Of a stretch of 64,000 bases of DNA, positions 51,972 to 61,405 are shown in pieces. A program made the position numbers and the translations under genes. The DNA is from Candidatus Thiomargarita nelsonii (GTDB lineage Bacteria; Pseudomonadota; Gammaproteobacteria; Beggiatoales; Beggiatoaceae), in NCBI GenBank assembly GCA_000785145.2, contig JSZA02000002.1, positions 32,386-96,385 of the forward strand. Direction: 5' to 3'. Under the pieces are notes generated by a model. That model did no database searches. It was not told the origin of the DNA and saw only the letters and a program-made list of their open reading frames with translations. The number at the start of each line of letters is the position of its first letter. Position 1 is the stretch's first letter.

Positions 51972-54011
51972 CTAAAATGTCGCCGTAATATTAAGCCAAA
52001 ACGCCCGCCCCGGTTCATTCACTTGTACGGGCTCAGGATTAAAAGGATCAATATTCGCACGATTGACATGGTAGCTATAATTTTTATCAAACACATTGTT
52101 TACGCCAAATTTGATCTGGGTTTGCTTGTTGATATTCATGCTACCGTAAAAATCTAGGACTGCAAAGCCGGGCGTTTTTTGAATATCCAAACCACTACCC
52201 GTCTTAATATCATCATCAACCCTATCTTGTTTGGCAAACAGACGCAGCTTGCCACCCAATTGCCATGTCGCCGGTTTGTAATCAAAACTGAGCGTACCTG
52301 ACAGCGGAGGCGTTTGTGCAATCGGGCGATCATCGGTTGTCGCATGGACAAAGTCCACCGTGAAACCGCTCAACCATTCTTTATTCCATTTAAGCTGCGT
52401 TTCCCATTCAAAACCATAGAGCCGTGCATCTACATTACGATAGATCGTGGCATTATCATTTTGCAAAATACCCGCTTGGGCATGGGCACGATCTCTTAAA
52501 ATATAGTCGCTGACATTGTTATAGTATAGCGATGCGTTGCTATCCCAGCGATTTCTTTGCGAAGATATTCCCAGTTCTATCTGGTGATGCTGTTCAGGCG
52601 CTAAATCTGGATTACCGATCCAACGTATCGCGCTTTTAGAATGATTAGCCATCAAAAAGCGTTCTGTCGCATCGGCAGTACGCACGCTGCGACTCAGACT
52701 GACAAAAATCAAATTATCCGCATTGCTCAATTCATGCTCATATCGGATAAATCCACCCACATTATTTTCTTCGTGCTCTGCCGCACTTTTGCCATAATAT
52801 TTATTATATAAATTATTTGGCGAGACTCCGCCCATTGCCGCCTGGCTCGCCCGTGCCGCCTCGCTTGTCACTCGATCATAGCGCAATCCCAGTTTGAGCG
52901 TATCAACTTCACGGACAAATAGCAGCATTTCACCAAACAGCCCAATCTGTTTTAAATCAACATCAGGCCACATGATTGATTGAATATTGCTCGGTGTAGA
53001 GACACCAGCTAAACGATTAGCATCCCGATTATTGTGTTGATAATCTATCCCCACTGTCCATTCCACGTCATTATCAGTCAACCAATTGTGGCGCATACGC
53101 CCGCCTAGCGTCTTGGAATCGGCTGCAACCAACATTTTCATCGGTGCGGTGAGTGGACGTAGAGAAAAATTATCCATCACATGCTCAACATCAGAATGAT
53201 AAAGTTCTAGTTTAGTCCCCCACTCATTTTCATATTTCAAACGAATAGTATCGTTATCCGCCTTGGGCGCATCCATGCCTGCCCCCGGATATAAAACATC
53301 ATCTGTGCGAGTCGCCTCAAAACTCAATTCAAAACGAGTTTTTTCACTTGGCGTGTATCCAAAGATCAGGTTGCCCGATTGAGTGCTGAAAGCCGAACGT
53401 GTTTCATTGCCATCACCATCCTCATAATTTTCACCATCCTGATATTCAATAATCCCACGCGCAAAACCTTGTGTACCACCGAGCGTTATATCACCAAATA
53501 ATTTTTGAGTCTCAGAATTACTGCTATAACCGCCGCCGACTTTACCCCGTAAAAATTTATTTTTAGCAAAACGTCGCGTTTTTCGCTCAAACAACACAGT
53601 GCCACCACTACCGCCCCCCCCATAAATGACGCTTTGAGAGCCCTTAATCACTGTCACACTATCATAAGTTTCTATCGGTGAATAAGACGTTGGGGGATCC
53701 ATACGATTAGGGCAGCCACCATGAATATAAGCCCCATCTAATAAAATATTGAGTTGATTTTGGCTTTGTCCACGAATAATGGGCTCAATACCATGTCCGC
53801 CCATGCGTGTGCCGGAGACACCGGGGATACTGCGTAGAAAATCACCCGCATCGACTGGCGTGCCTAAAATATCCTCTGTCTCCTCCTGTGAGACGCCGGG
53901 TTCTGCCAAGCGTTCACCTTCGACTGTGACAGTGGGTAGCGTTGTCGGCTCTTCAGCCAAGATTGGAGTTGTTGCTAAAACGATACTTAAAATAAGCGGT
54001 TGACGTATCAT
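51972..54011 (-). CDS. TonB-dependent copper receptor, OprC/NosA family
   Basis: The 679-aa outer-membrane receptor has a signal peptide (about 1-19), a plug domain (LPTVTVEGERL, the TonB-box region, then IRGQSQNQLNILLDGAYIHG) and a 22-strand-type barrel ending NEPGRAFWLNITATF with a terminal Phe. The metal-site residues of P. aeruginosa OprC are both present in pattern: GGCPNRM gives C100 and M104, and VEHVMD gives H277 and M279. It therefore probably imports copper. It is divergently placed from a sigma-54 activator gene; no Fur or CueR-like site was recognised in the 175-bp gap. Confidence 0.87.
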   Translation of the reverse strand: MIRQPLILSIVLATTPILAEEPTTLPTVTVEGERLAEPGVSQEETEDILGTPVDAGDFLRSIPGVSGTRMGGHGIEPIIRGQSQNQLNILLDGAYIHGGCPNRMDPPTSYSPIETYDSVTVIKGSQSVIYGGGGSGGTVLFERKTRRFAKNKFLRGKVGGGYSSNSETQKLFGDITLGGTQGFARGIIEYQDGENYEDGDGNETRSAFSTQSGNLIFGYTPSEKTRFELSFEATRTDDVLYPGAGMDAPKADNDTIRLKYENEWGTKLELYHSDVEHVMDNFSLRPLTAPMKMLVAADSKTLGGRMRHNWLTDNDVEWTVGIDYQHNNRDANRLAGVSTPSNIQSIMWPDVDLKQIGLFGEMLLFVREVDTLKLGLRYDRVTSEAARASQAAMGGVSPNNLYNKYYGKSAAEHEENNVGGFIRYEHELSNADNLIFVSLSRSVRTADATERFLMANHSKSAIRWIGNPDLAPEQHHQIELGISSQRNRWDSNASLYYNNVSDYILRDRAHAQAGILQNDNATIYRNVDARLYGFEWETQLKWNKEWLSGFTVDFVHATTDDRPIAQTPPLSGTLSFDYKPATWQLGGKLRLFAKQDRVDDDIKTGSGLDIQKTPGFAVLDFYGSMNINKQTQIKFGVNNVFDKNYSYHVNRANIDPFNPEPVQVNEPGRAFWLNITATF

Positions 54012-54186
54012 ATTATCTCTTAGATTTTTTTAAAAAGGAAATGTGTCATCCGCATTTTTTGTACCATTTAATAAAAATATTAATTTTCAATGAGATACTC
54101 AATTTTAGTGTGAGTAGGGTATGTGATTTTACCTATTTTTATGTTATATAACACACCTACTACGAACAAACCATTATTCAAATCTC

Positions 54187-55131
54187 ATGTCAAACTTATT
54201 AGGCAATTCAGGAGAATTTTGTACCGTCATCCGCGCCGCCCGTCTTGTTGCTATGACAGATGTAACGGTACTTATCGAAGGTGAAAGTGGTACGGGTAAA
54301 GAACTGTTAGCACAAAGCATTCATCAACATAGCCCCAGAGCGCAAGGTGCTTTTATTACCATTAATTGTGCCGCCTTACCAGAAAGCTTAGCCGAATCTG
54401 AATTATTTGGACACCGTAAAGGGGCTTTTACGGGTGCTGTTGCTGATCAACAAGGGCGCATACAAGCCGCTAATGGTGGCACACTTTTTTTAGATGAAAT
54501 CGGAGAATTTCCGCTTTCCATTCAAGCCAAATTATTACGTTTTTTAGAAATGGGCGAATGTCAAGTCATCGGTCAAAGCCGCGTCGAGCATGTTGACACC
54601 CGCATCATCGCCGCGACTAACCGCGATTTATATGCAGAAACGCAACAAGGCAAATTTCGGCAAGATTTATATTACCGTTTAAATATTGTACCTTTAGAAC
54701 TACCGCCCTTACGCAAACGCTTAGACGATTTAGAGATGTTACTACAGGCATTTACCAAAGAACTGGCAAAACGTCACAAACTTTCGGAGCCCCATTACAA
54801 TAAGGCAACGCTCAAACGATTACATCGTTATAAATGGCCAGGCAATATTCGAGAATTACGCAATTTTTCTGAACGCATGCTCATTTTTTTCAGTGGAAAA
54901 AGCATCGAACCAACTCACTTGCCTCGTCAATTTCATTTTGAAAAAACGGCTAAGTCTGCGGAAGGATTTAGCTTGCCGGAAAGCGGTATCAATTTGGAAG
55001 CTTTAGAAATTCAAATGATTCGTCAAGCACTTGATAAAACTTATGGTAATCGTAGTCAAGCAGCGCGACTACTTGGTTTAACACGCGATACCTTATTATA
55101 TAGAATAAAAAAACATGCAATTGAAATTTAA
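54187..55131 (+). CDS. Sigma-54-dependent transcriptional activator without sensor domain
   Basis: The 314-aa protein begins directly with an AAA+ domain. Walker A is GESGTGKE, the sigma-54 contact loop is GAFTGA within HRKGAFTGA, Walker B is GGTLFLDEIGE, and the arginine finger region is FRQDLYYRLN. WPGNIRELRN and a C-terminal Fis-type helix-turn-helix (NRSQAARLLGLTRDTLLYRI) follow. It lacks a receiver or ligand domain, like PspF, so it must be controlled by a partner protein or by its own amount. The target promoter is unknown; the divergent copper receptor is one candidate. No clear Shine-Dalgarno was seen. Confidence 0.9.
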   Translation: MSNLLGNSGEFCTVIRAARLVAMTDVTVLIEGESGTGKELLAQSIHQHSPRAQGAFITINCAALPESLAESELFGHRKGAFTGAVADQQGRIQAANGGTLFLDEIGEFPLSIQAKLLRFLEMGECQVIGQSRVEHVDTRIIAATNRDLYAETQQGKFRQDLYYRLNIVPLELPPLRKRLDDLEMLLQAFTKELAKRHKLSEPHYNKATLKRLHRYKWPGNIRELRNFSERMLIFFSGKSIEPTHLPRQFHFEKTAKSAEGFSLPESGINLEALEIQMIRQALDKTYGNRSQAARLLGLTRDTLLYRIKKHAIEI

Positions 55132-55141
55132 TCCCTCCCAA

Positions 55142-55967
55142 ATCAGACCTGCAAGGTATTGGTCTCCTCGTAGGTTTATCTAAAGCACTGGCATTCCACC
55201 GCGCTAAAAAATCTCTGGCAACAATCGTGCTAAAAGAGGTGTCTGAAGTGTCTAAGTATGGCGTGGTGCAAACCGATGAGACGGGGCGGATTATTCAATT
55301 TCAAGAAAAACCCGCACAGCAGGACGCTATTTCAAATACGATTAATACGGGTATTTATATCTTTGAACCGGGCATTTTTGATTACATTCCGGCAAACACG
55401 CCTTATGATATTGGCAGTCAATTATTTCCGACATTGGCTGGTTTAGCTTTAGCGTTTTATGGTATATCATTACCATTTCAATGGTTAGACATAGGCTCCG
55501 TCTCAGATTATTGGTATGCCAGTCGAGAAATTTTGCAGGGAAAAGTGAAGGGATACCAGTTGCCGGGTCAAGAGATTCGTCCGGGAATCTATACGGGCAT
55601 TAACCTCAATGTGGATTTTGATACGGTGGAAATAGTGCCGCCAGTTTATATTGGTAGTAGCACTTCTATTGGGGCGGGGGCAAAAATTGAGGGACCTACG
55701 GTCATCGGAGCAAATTGTGTGATAGAGGGTGGCGCAATCGTTAAGGAATGTATTGTTGATGATTATACTCGCGTCAATAAAATTGCCCATTTGGAGCAGC
55801 AGATTATTTTTGATAAAAAGTGCATTAGCCCATCAGGGGAAAGTTTAGATATTGAGGCGGCTGATCTTAATTGGTTGATTGATGATGCCCGCAAAGATTT
55901 TAAGGCTTTTGATTTGTCGTATGCGTATCAATTGATTTCTGAAACGGCATCGTCTAGTACAGGATAG
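55142..55967 (+). pseudogene. Sugar-phosphate nucleotidyltransferase lacking its N-terminal catalytic part
   Basis: The open frame begins near SDLQGIGLLVGLSKALAFHR. From there it matches the middle and end of mannose- or glucose-1-phosphate nucleotidyltransferases: VLKEVSEVSKYGVVQTDETG, NTGIYIFEPGIF and PYDIGSQLFP, then PFQWLDIGSVSDYW, followed by left-handed beta-helix repeats (PPVYIGSSTSIGAGAKIEG). The nucleotide-binding GGxGTRL segment and about 110 residues are missing. A GTG at 55227 could start translation, but the product could not be catalytic. The frame starts 11 nt after the sigma-54 gene ends. Confidence 0.8.
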
Positions 55968-55986
55968 CGGAAATTTTCAGTTTAAA

Positions 55987-56010
55987 GGAGTCCAAGATTT
56001 ATCTTGGACG
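55987..56010. repeat. Palindromic repeat R1
   Basis: One inverted R1 copy lies between the nucleotidyltransferase remnant and the toxin-antitoxin pair. Confidence 0.85.
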
Positions 56011-56123
56011 TCCAAATTATTCTGTGGTTTTGGGAGGTGCAGTGGGCATTTATGTTATAATAACTGATTCAGTGATCAGTATCTGGAAACTGTTAACCAA
56101 TTTTAACAAAGAGATCATGTAAA

Positions 56124-56354
56124 ATGCAAAACACAGAAATATTTGACAGAATTTCATCCGAACCGGATATCTGTCATGGGAAACCCTGCATCACCGGGAC
56201 AAGAATACCCGTCTATTTGATTGTTTCACTCCTCGCTGAGGGGGAAGATACCGAGTCAATTATACAGGATTATCCTTCTATAACGCCTGATGATATAAAA
56301 AGGGCGATGAAATACGCCGCTAAACTATGCGAATATGAGGCGTATGCAATATGA
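56124..56354 (+). CDS. DUF433 antitoxin
   Basis: The 76-aa protein carries the DUF433 signature: ISSEPDICHGKPCITGTRIPVYLIV, then LAEGEDTESIIQDYPSITPDDI and a terminal helix of AMKYAA type. DUF433 proteins are DNA-binding antitoxins paired with DUF5615 PIN-like toxins, as here. It overlaps the toxin by 4 bp (ATGA). AAAGAGATC lies before the ATG. Confidence 0.9.
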   Translation: MQNTEIFDRISSEPDICHGKPCITGTRIPVYLIVSLLAEGEDTESIIQDYPSITPDDIKRAMKYAAKLCEYEAYAI

Positions 56355-56725
56355 ATATAAAGTTTATTCTTGATGAAAATATGCCCTTTGCCCTCGTTGA
56401 ATTTCTCAGAAACAAGGGATACGAAGCAGAACATCTGAAAAAATTAGGCAAAGGCGGCATTAAAAATGGAGAAGTCTATAAGGTTGCCGAAGAAAAAGAC
56501 GCATGGATTCTGACAAGAGACTCGGATTTTAAAAGTTATCACAAATTTGTTACTCATCCTATCAAAGGGATTATCGTACTGACATTAAGTGATACCAGAA
56601 CTCAAAATCTATTAAACGTGGTGGGGCAATTTTTAGAAACGCAAAATGACAAATTATCATCAAAACGTCTTATCTTCATTGAAGAAGGTGAAATAAAAAT
56701 CTATGATGATTCAGAAGTAAAATGA
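56351..56725 (+). CDS. DUF5615 PIN-like toxin
   Basis: The 124-aa protein has FILDENMPFALVEFLRNKGYEAEHL at the N-terminus, with the first PIN acidic residues, then WILTRDSDFKSYHKF, with the last ones. These are the two characteristic blocks of the DUF5615 (Mut7-C-like) family, which is predicted to cut RNA. The start overlaps the antitoxin stop, and no promoter lies between them. Confidence 0.88.
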   Translation: MNIKFILDENMPFALVEFLRNKGYEAEHLKKLGKGGIKNGEVYKVAEEKDAWILTRDSDFKSYHKFVTHPIKGIIVLTLSDTRTQNLLNVVGQFLETQNDKLSSKRLIFIEEGEIKIYDDSEVK

Positions 56726-56777
56726 TAACGATATTTATGGTGTTGTATTGTATCCTGCCGGACGGGAACCGAGGCAA

Positions 56778-56805
56778 TGTAGGGGCAATCCTTTATGGTT
56801 GCCCT
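56778..56805. repeat. R3 half copy
   Basis: TGTAGGGGCAATCC followed by TTTATGGTTGCCCT lies between the toxin gene and the convergent polysaccharide cluster. Confidence 0.85.
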
Positions 56806-56838
56806 TCGTTTCGACGCTAGGAGGGAGTTTAAGATAAC

Positions 56839-58308
56839 TTAATGGCATTGACCTTGCACCCACCAAGCCCGCCTACTAAATAAAGCGCATACTCCTTGCC
56901 ATAAATACCCTAAATCTTTACTGGTACTGCGTAATTTCGCATAAAAGGCATCACTCATCAACTTTTCTTCCATTGGTACCATAGCTGAGAGATTTAACTG
57001 AGTGGGACCAATCAGTCCGACGGGGGCTTCATCTCGTACTTTTTCCCACTCTGCTATACGTTCTGCTAGTTGTGACGGGGAAAATGGCAATGTACCAACT
57101 AAGCGCAAATCACCGGTTAATGTGGCTATCAAGCGCGGTAAGTAGCGCAAGATTGGGATTGGCGTATTCCAGAGCCAAGTTGTAAATACTTTGCGTTGAC
57201 GGTTGCCTAATTCATCAAGTGTTATCTGGTTGCCTTCTAATTGCTCTTTTTTGAGCGGTTGGCTTGGCTTATGCCATAAGGCGGCAATCAATGCCACTAT
57301 CCACAAGGGTAAGGAGGCAATCAGTAAACCTAATCCAAGGAAGCGGTGTAATACCCCAGCTATGCCATTGTTGAGGACATGCGTTTGCAGATCACCCAAG
57401 AGAAAGGCTTCACTGACATGTAGCACAGCCCCAGTGTCCACGCGAATTAAATCATTGCCCCAGACTATGGCATTTTTGACATCGACCAGTTCTCCGATGT
57501 AAGTATTTGGTAAAATCACACTGGATTGCACAGTTGCTCCCCGATCAACAATCACATTATTATTAATCACGACATCATTTAAGAGTTCGGCTTCTGGGTG
57601 TATTCGACAAGTTGCGCCAACAAAAGCGAGTCCTTGCTTGAGACTTTTGGGCGATATTTGCGATCGGGGGCCAGTGGTTAGCCCTAATACCGTTTGCTTG
57701 CCGGGTATGATAAGGCCGCTAAAACGTCCTGCCATGACATCTAAATTGGCTTGATGGTAGCTTTGTAGAGATTCTAGGCAAGAATCGTTCGCCTCTAGGA
57801 TGATTTGATTGTCCTGTGTCGAGGGCTGCGTTTCGCCAGTCCAGCGTAATTCTGCTAAGACGGAGGGCTGGCATCCACTCCGACAGAGACATAAGCTAGC
57901 ACATTGGGCAGTCATTAATCCTAAAACATAGTCACCGGGCAAAGTTTGTGCTTGTTCCAAAAATTGACTAATCACGGGACTACGCAATACGTCGCCGCGT
58001 AGTGCCAGCCAACTTTCATCCGTAGGCATGTCTAAGCGTTGTATAATGTCGCTAGGGTTTTCTTCGCCTTGGCTGAGAATGTAGGTAAATTTAGCACCCC
58101 AACGGTTGCCAGTCCCTAAATTTTCTTCTATAGTGTCTGCATAGGCGGAAACGACTAGGGTAATGTCACGTATATCAGACATGACGAGGCTTTCTATGGT
58201 ATGTTCTAGTATCGGTTTACTGACGATGGGTAACATTGCCACAGAGGTTTTTTCTGTTAAGGGTGTTAATTCTTGACCTAATCTGTCTGCAAAAACAATG
58301 GCTTTCAT
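56839..58308 (-). CDS. Fusion of a degenerate nucleotidyltransferase, a beta-helix and a sugar-transferase-like domain
   Basis: The 489-aa protein starts as an NDP-sugar pyrophosphorylase fold (MKAIVFADRLGQELTPLTEK, PIVSKPILEHTIESL). The GxGTR loop and the following PK lysine are altered, and the second acidic centre is weak. Residues about 235-315 form a left-handed beta-helix (NDVVINNNVIVDRGATVQSS). A membrane segment follows (LGLGLLIASLPLWIVALIAAL). The C-terminus resembles the bacterial sugar-transferase domain (LTGDLRLVGTLPFS, LIGPTQL). It probably acts in exopolysaccharide assembly at the inner membrane, perhaps as a regulator rather than an enzyme. It is the last gene of a minus-strand cluster. 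Confidence 0.75.
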   Translation of the reverse strand: MKAIVFADRLGQELTPLTEKTSVAMLPIVSKPILEHTIESLVMSDIRDITLVVSAYADTIEENLGTGNRWGAKFTYILSQGEENPSDIIQRLDMPTDESWLALRGDVLRSPVISQFLEQAQTLPGDYVLGLMTAQCASLCLCRSGCQPSVLAELRWTGETQPSTQDNQIILEANDSCLESLQSYHQANLDVMAGRFSGLIIPGKQTVLGLTTGPRSQISPKSLKQGLAFVGATCRIHPEAELLNDVVINNNVIVDRGATVQSSVILPNTYIGELVDVKNAIVWGNDLIRVDTGAVLHVSEAFLLGDLQTHVLNNGIAGVLHRFLGLGLLIASLPLWIVALIAALWHKPSQPLKKEQLEGNQITLDELGNRQRKVFTTWLWNTPIPILRYLPRLIATLTGDLRLVGTLPFSPSQLAERIAEWEKVRDEAPVGLIGPTQLNLSAMVPMEEKLMSDAFYAKLRSTSKDLGYLWQGVCALFSRRAWWVQGQCH

Positions 58309-58331
58309 GTTATTTTCCTATTTAGTTTTTA

Positions 58332-58383
58332 GTTTCGGGAAACGAAGTAAGCGGAGCTAAATCGCTCCACTCATTCCCGAAAC
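58332..58383. repeat. Variant R2 repeat
   Basis: GTTTCGGGAA and TCCCGAAAC arms enclose an internal hairpin GGAGC/GCTCC, so this copy is longer than the others. Confidence 0.85.
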
Positions 58384-58410
58384 AACTGTAAGTGTAACTT
58401 TTTTTGACGA

Positions 58411-58887
58411 TTACTCATCGTCAGTTTCCTCATAGAGTTTTTGATAATATTCTCGCATGAGTTCTTTACTAATATTCTGAGTAGAACTCACTTCTATGGG
58501 AAGATTCCCTCGTGCTTCACGCCAAGGTGTTTCTGAATGCGTTAATTCTTCTAAATGTTTTGCCGATAAATCACCATAACTATTTAATATATCTAACAAT
58601 AATTTCTCATCTTCTGTCACAAGATCACATTTTGAACTGATGGCTGAAGGAGGAATTGAATCCCAGCCCAATTCTTTAAACCTATGCCAAAGAGAGGGCA
58701 AGACGGGACCATGTGTCCAGGCTTCAAAATCTTCATCAAACAAGCACTTACCATTAATAGCTAGGGACCATGCCTGTGTATAATACATCAATTTTTGTAA
58801 CTTTAAATGAGAAATCGTATCACCTGCTTCTCTATCTATAGAGGCTAAAAACCAATCTGCTATTTGATTGACTTGATATGTACTCAT
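58411..58887 (-). CDS. Panacea-domain (DUF4065) protein, SocA-like
   Basis: The 158-aa protein has the Panacea pattern: VNQIADWFLA, then LKLQKLMYYTQAWSLA, FEAWTHGPVLPSLWHRF and a C-terminal ETPWREAR. This domain occurs in antitoxins and proteolysis adaptors (Caulobacter SocA) and can neutralise unrelated toxins. No toxin gene is next to it, and it sits inside an exopolysaccharide cluster, so its partner is unknown. The start at 58887 has GGGGGG upstream and is preferred to 58902. Confidence 0.82.
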   Translation of the reverse strand: MSTYQVNQIADWFLASIDREAGDTISHLKLQKLMYYTQAWSLAINGKCLFDEDFEAWTHGPVLPSLWHRFKELGWDSIPPSAISSKCDLVTEDEKLLLDILNSYGDLSAKHLEELTHSETPWREARGNLPIEVSSTQNISKELMREYYQKLYEETDDE

Positions 58888-58960
58888 TGCTAATCCCCCC
58901 AAATATTTGACTGTTTAAAATATCATGGAGGAGATATTTTATAAATCAATACTCAATTCT

Positions 58961-59485
58961 TTAATAGGCACCTTTACCTAATAAGACTGCTGGAATGGTT
59001 TGAAATAAGATTTTGATGTCCATCAAAAAAGATTGAGATTCAATATATTGCACATCTAATTTCACTTGTTCTGGAAACGGAATATCGGAGCGTCCAGAGA
59101 CTTGCCAAATACAAGTAATACCCGGTATGACTTCTAAACGACGGCGATCCGCTAGGGAATATTCATCGACTTCTTTCGGTATCGGCGGACGGGGTCCAAC
59201 TAGGTCTCCTTTTAAAACATTCCATAATTGCGGAAGTTCATCAATGGAGCCCTTGCGGATAAATCGCCCGACACGAGTTTGTTTGTATAAAACAGAGCCG
59301 GGAGATTCAAAACGAATCAAGAGGGCAACGATAAGGAATAAGGGGGTAAGTAAACGCTTGAGCAAATAGGAGCCACGCACGATTATTATCCAAAATAACC
59401 GTTTGCTATGGAAATGAATTTTATGCAAAAAGTTCGTTTTATTGATGTTGTCATAACGCTTGAGCAAAGCTTCTTGTCTGATCAT
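58961..59485 (-). CDS. Undecaprenyl-phosphate sugar phosphotransferase with an internal deletion
   Basis: The 174-aa frame matches the C-terminal catalytic domain of WcaJ/WbaP-type enzymes, with PGSVLYKQTRVG, SIDELPQLWNVLKGD, VGPRPPIPKEVDEY, PGITCIWQVSGRSDI and a terminal LLGKGAY. Normally about 45 residues, including the KFRSM motif and a catalytic acidic residue, lie between QTRVG and a second RVGRFIRK. Here the two RVG segments are merged, in frame. The MS of GDMSLVGPRP is also missing, and the KRLFD start reads KRLFW. The protein is probably inactive. It follows the interrupted WecG fusion in the cluster. Confidence 0.78.
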   Translation of the reverse strand: MIRQEALLKRYDNINKTNFLHKIHFHSKRLFWIIIVRGSYLLKRLLTPLFLIVALLIRFESPGSVLYKQTRVGRFIRKGSIDELPQLWNVLKGDLVGPRPPIPKEVDEYSLADRRRLEVIPGITCIWQVSGRSDIPFPEQVKLDVQYIESQSFLMDIKILFQTIPAVLLGKGAY

Positions 59486-59998
59486 TGCTGAGTTTTCCTT
59501 TATTTACGTTTTATGCGCCTGTTTCCAAACTCTAAATAAAAACAACGGATTACCAATAACATAACGCCGCCATAAGCGTCCCGGTTCTTGTATCAGTCGC
59601 CATATCCATTCCATCCCAATTTCTCGCATCCAGAGCGGTGCGCGAGAAACTTGCCCAGAATAAAAGTCAAATAATCCACCGACTCCCATAGAAACGGCGG
59701 GTTTTAAATCTGCCAAGTGGCGATTTATCCAAATATCCTGTTTAGGCGCACCAAAAGCCACTAATAAAATATTGGCGCCCGACGCATTAATTTTTTGGAT
59801 AATAGACGCTTCCTCATCAGGGCTAAAATAACCATGTTGAGTGCCGACTATCTGTAATCCAGAATAACGTTTCCGCAGATAGCAATTTTATAGACAATTG
59901 TAGACATGTCAACAAATGAGGTATCAATCTCACACAATTGTGTATAAGGGAGGTATCAACCCTTGACCCATTCGCCTAATGGAAGCTAAGGTTACTTT

Positions 59999-61405
59999 TT
60001 AATTTTGGGGGCGATTTCTATGACTTTTCAAATCAATGAAAAATTGTTCTCTCCATGTTGGCAAAGGGTGTATTCGTTTGGTTGGGTGCAACCATTCTTT
60101 GACCCTCGCACCTACCTTTGCCGCCAATTTTGAGAATGAAAAGTCTGAATTCGTCTTTCGCAAAATATTGTACGCACCGTTGGCATCGGCGTTAAGAAGC
60201 GTTCCATTGCTGGATTTGTACAAACCGCGTTTGACACGTTTGCCACTAAATGTGCGTTTCTGTTTGGCTTTTGGGTTATATCGCTTAGGCATTTTGTCAT
60301 CATCAACAAAACTAGCTTTGCTCGTATAGCTCTCGTCTGTCACCACTAGCTCGATGCCGTGCGACCCAAGTTTGTAGCTCAGTAAGTCCACAAATTGGCC
60401 AAGAGATAAATTTACAAAGTTTTGATTGGTTCTTTTGCCTAAGTTGATTCCGTTCAAAGATTTAACAACGTCACCAACAACAACCTTAGATATGCCATGT
60501 TTTATGCACGTTTTTACAACAATTGAGGTCGCTTTGTGCATGTAGTCATTTACTACAGCATTACGCCAATTGGTTAAACCTTGTAGTTTACGCGACCATT
60601 TTTTCCCCCTTTTAGATAGTTTTGATTGCATTTTTGCCTTACGCTTATTGTAGTAAGCATTGACTGACTTCAGCCTCTTGCCATCAATAATGAAAGGCTC
60701 AACAACACCGTTGGTAACGCAGGTAGCCAGGTTATTTAAGCCCAGGTCAATAGACATAGTTTTCTCACTCTGGCGGACTTGGATAAAGTCAGTTGGGTCT
60801 TCTTCGTAAACAAAAACGGCATGGAAACTATTGTATTTCGGGATAATTTCTACCTGCTTTATGTCTTTATCCCACAATTGCTTGGGAACTTGTATTTCCA
60901 ACCCCTTTTCTAACACGACAACTTGCTCATATCGAATAGATTCGCCAGTGGGAAATGTTTTTCCGTTGGGTAATGAAATTTCTGGGCCTTTTTCAATAAT
61001 GAACAAGCCTTGGATTCGGAAAGCTTGATAATCATAAATTAGGTTGTCATGTTTGTCTTGCTTGTACTTAGGCGGCCTGGGCTTACCCTTGTACTTGCCC
61101 GGATTTTTTTTAAAATCCTGATGACAACTAAAAAATGATCTGAAGTTTTTATCAAGCCTTCGTAACGTTTGTTGAGCGACTTTGGCTTTCAACAATTTAT
61201 AATTGATCTTGCCCTCAAGATTAGTGACTTTTTTCATCGCCTTATCCATTTGAGGATAAGAAAAGTAACGCCCTGTTGCCTCAAAAGCCTCCCGCAATGT
61301 CCACAATGTTTGGTTGTAAAGGTTTTTGGCGTGGTTGGTCAACTCTTTTAGTCGCTCAAATTGGGGCTTTTTCAAACCCTTAATCTTGGTTTTCAGTGCT
61401 CGCAT
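59999..61405 (-). CDS. tnpB: IS607-type TnpB RNA-guided nuclease
   Basis: The 468-aa protein has the N-terminal OrfB/HTH region (LKELTNHAKNLYNQTLWTLRE). RuvC-I is MSIDLGLNNLATC, the RuvC-II position is VVVGDVVKSLN, and RuvC-III is LLNADANGAYNILRK. The usual Glu of RuvC-II (as in IxxED) is not at that spot. An alternative acidic residue in TDESYTSKAS is a candidate, as in TnpBs with rearranged active sites. The zinc-ribbon cysteines are missing between ESYTSK and the last Asp, as in this subfamily. The gene looks intact. It is probably cotranscribed with tnpA. Confidence 0.9.
   Translation of the reverse strand: MRALKTKIKGLKKPQFERLKELTNHAKNLYNQTLWTLREAFEATGRYFSYPQMDKAMKKVTNLEGKINYKLLKAKVAQQTLRRLDKNFRSFFSCHQDFKKNPGKYKGKPRPPKYKQDKHDNLIYDYQAFRIQGLFIIEKGPEISLPNGKTFPTGESIRYEQVVVLEKGLEIQVPKQLWDKDIKQVEIIPKYNSFHAVFVYEEDPTDFIQVRQSEKTMSIDLGLNNLATCVTNGVVEPFIIDGKRLKSVNAYYNKRKAKMQSKLSKRGKKWSRKLQGLTNWRNAVVNDYMHKATSIVVKTCIKHGISKVVVGDVVKSLNGINLGKRTNQNFVNLSLGQFVDLLSYKLGSHGIELVVTDESYTSKASFVDDDKMPKRYNPKAKQKRTFSGKRVKRGLYKSSNGTLLNADANGAYNILRKTNSDFSFSKLAAKVGARVKEWLHPTKRIHPLPTWREQFFIDLKSHRNRPQN

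Noticed and set aside
54012..54186. Fur box or riboswitch upstream of the TonB receptor
   Set aside because: The gap is AT-rich, but I found no convincing match to a Fur box, cobalamin riboswitch or sigma-54 site.
60036..61351. Plus-strand frames across the IS607 element
   Set aside because: They are antisense shadows of tnpB and have no recognisable domains.
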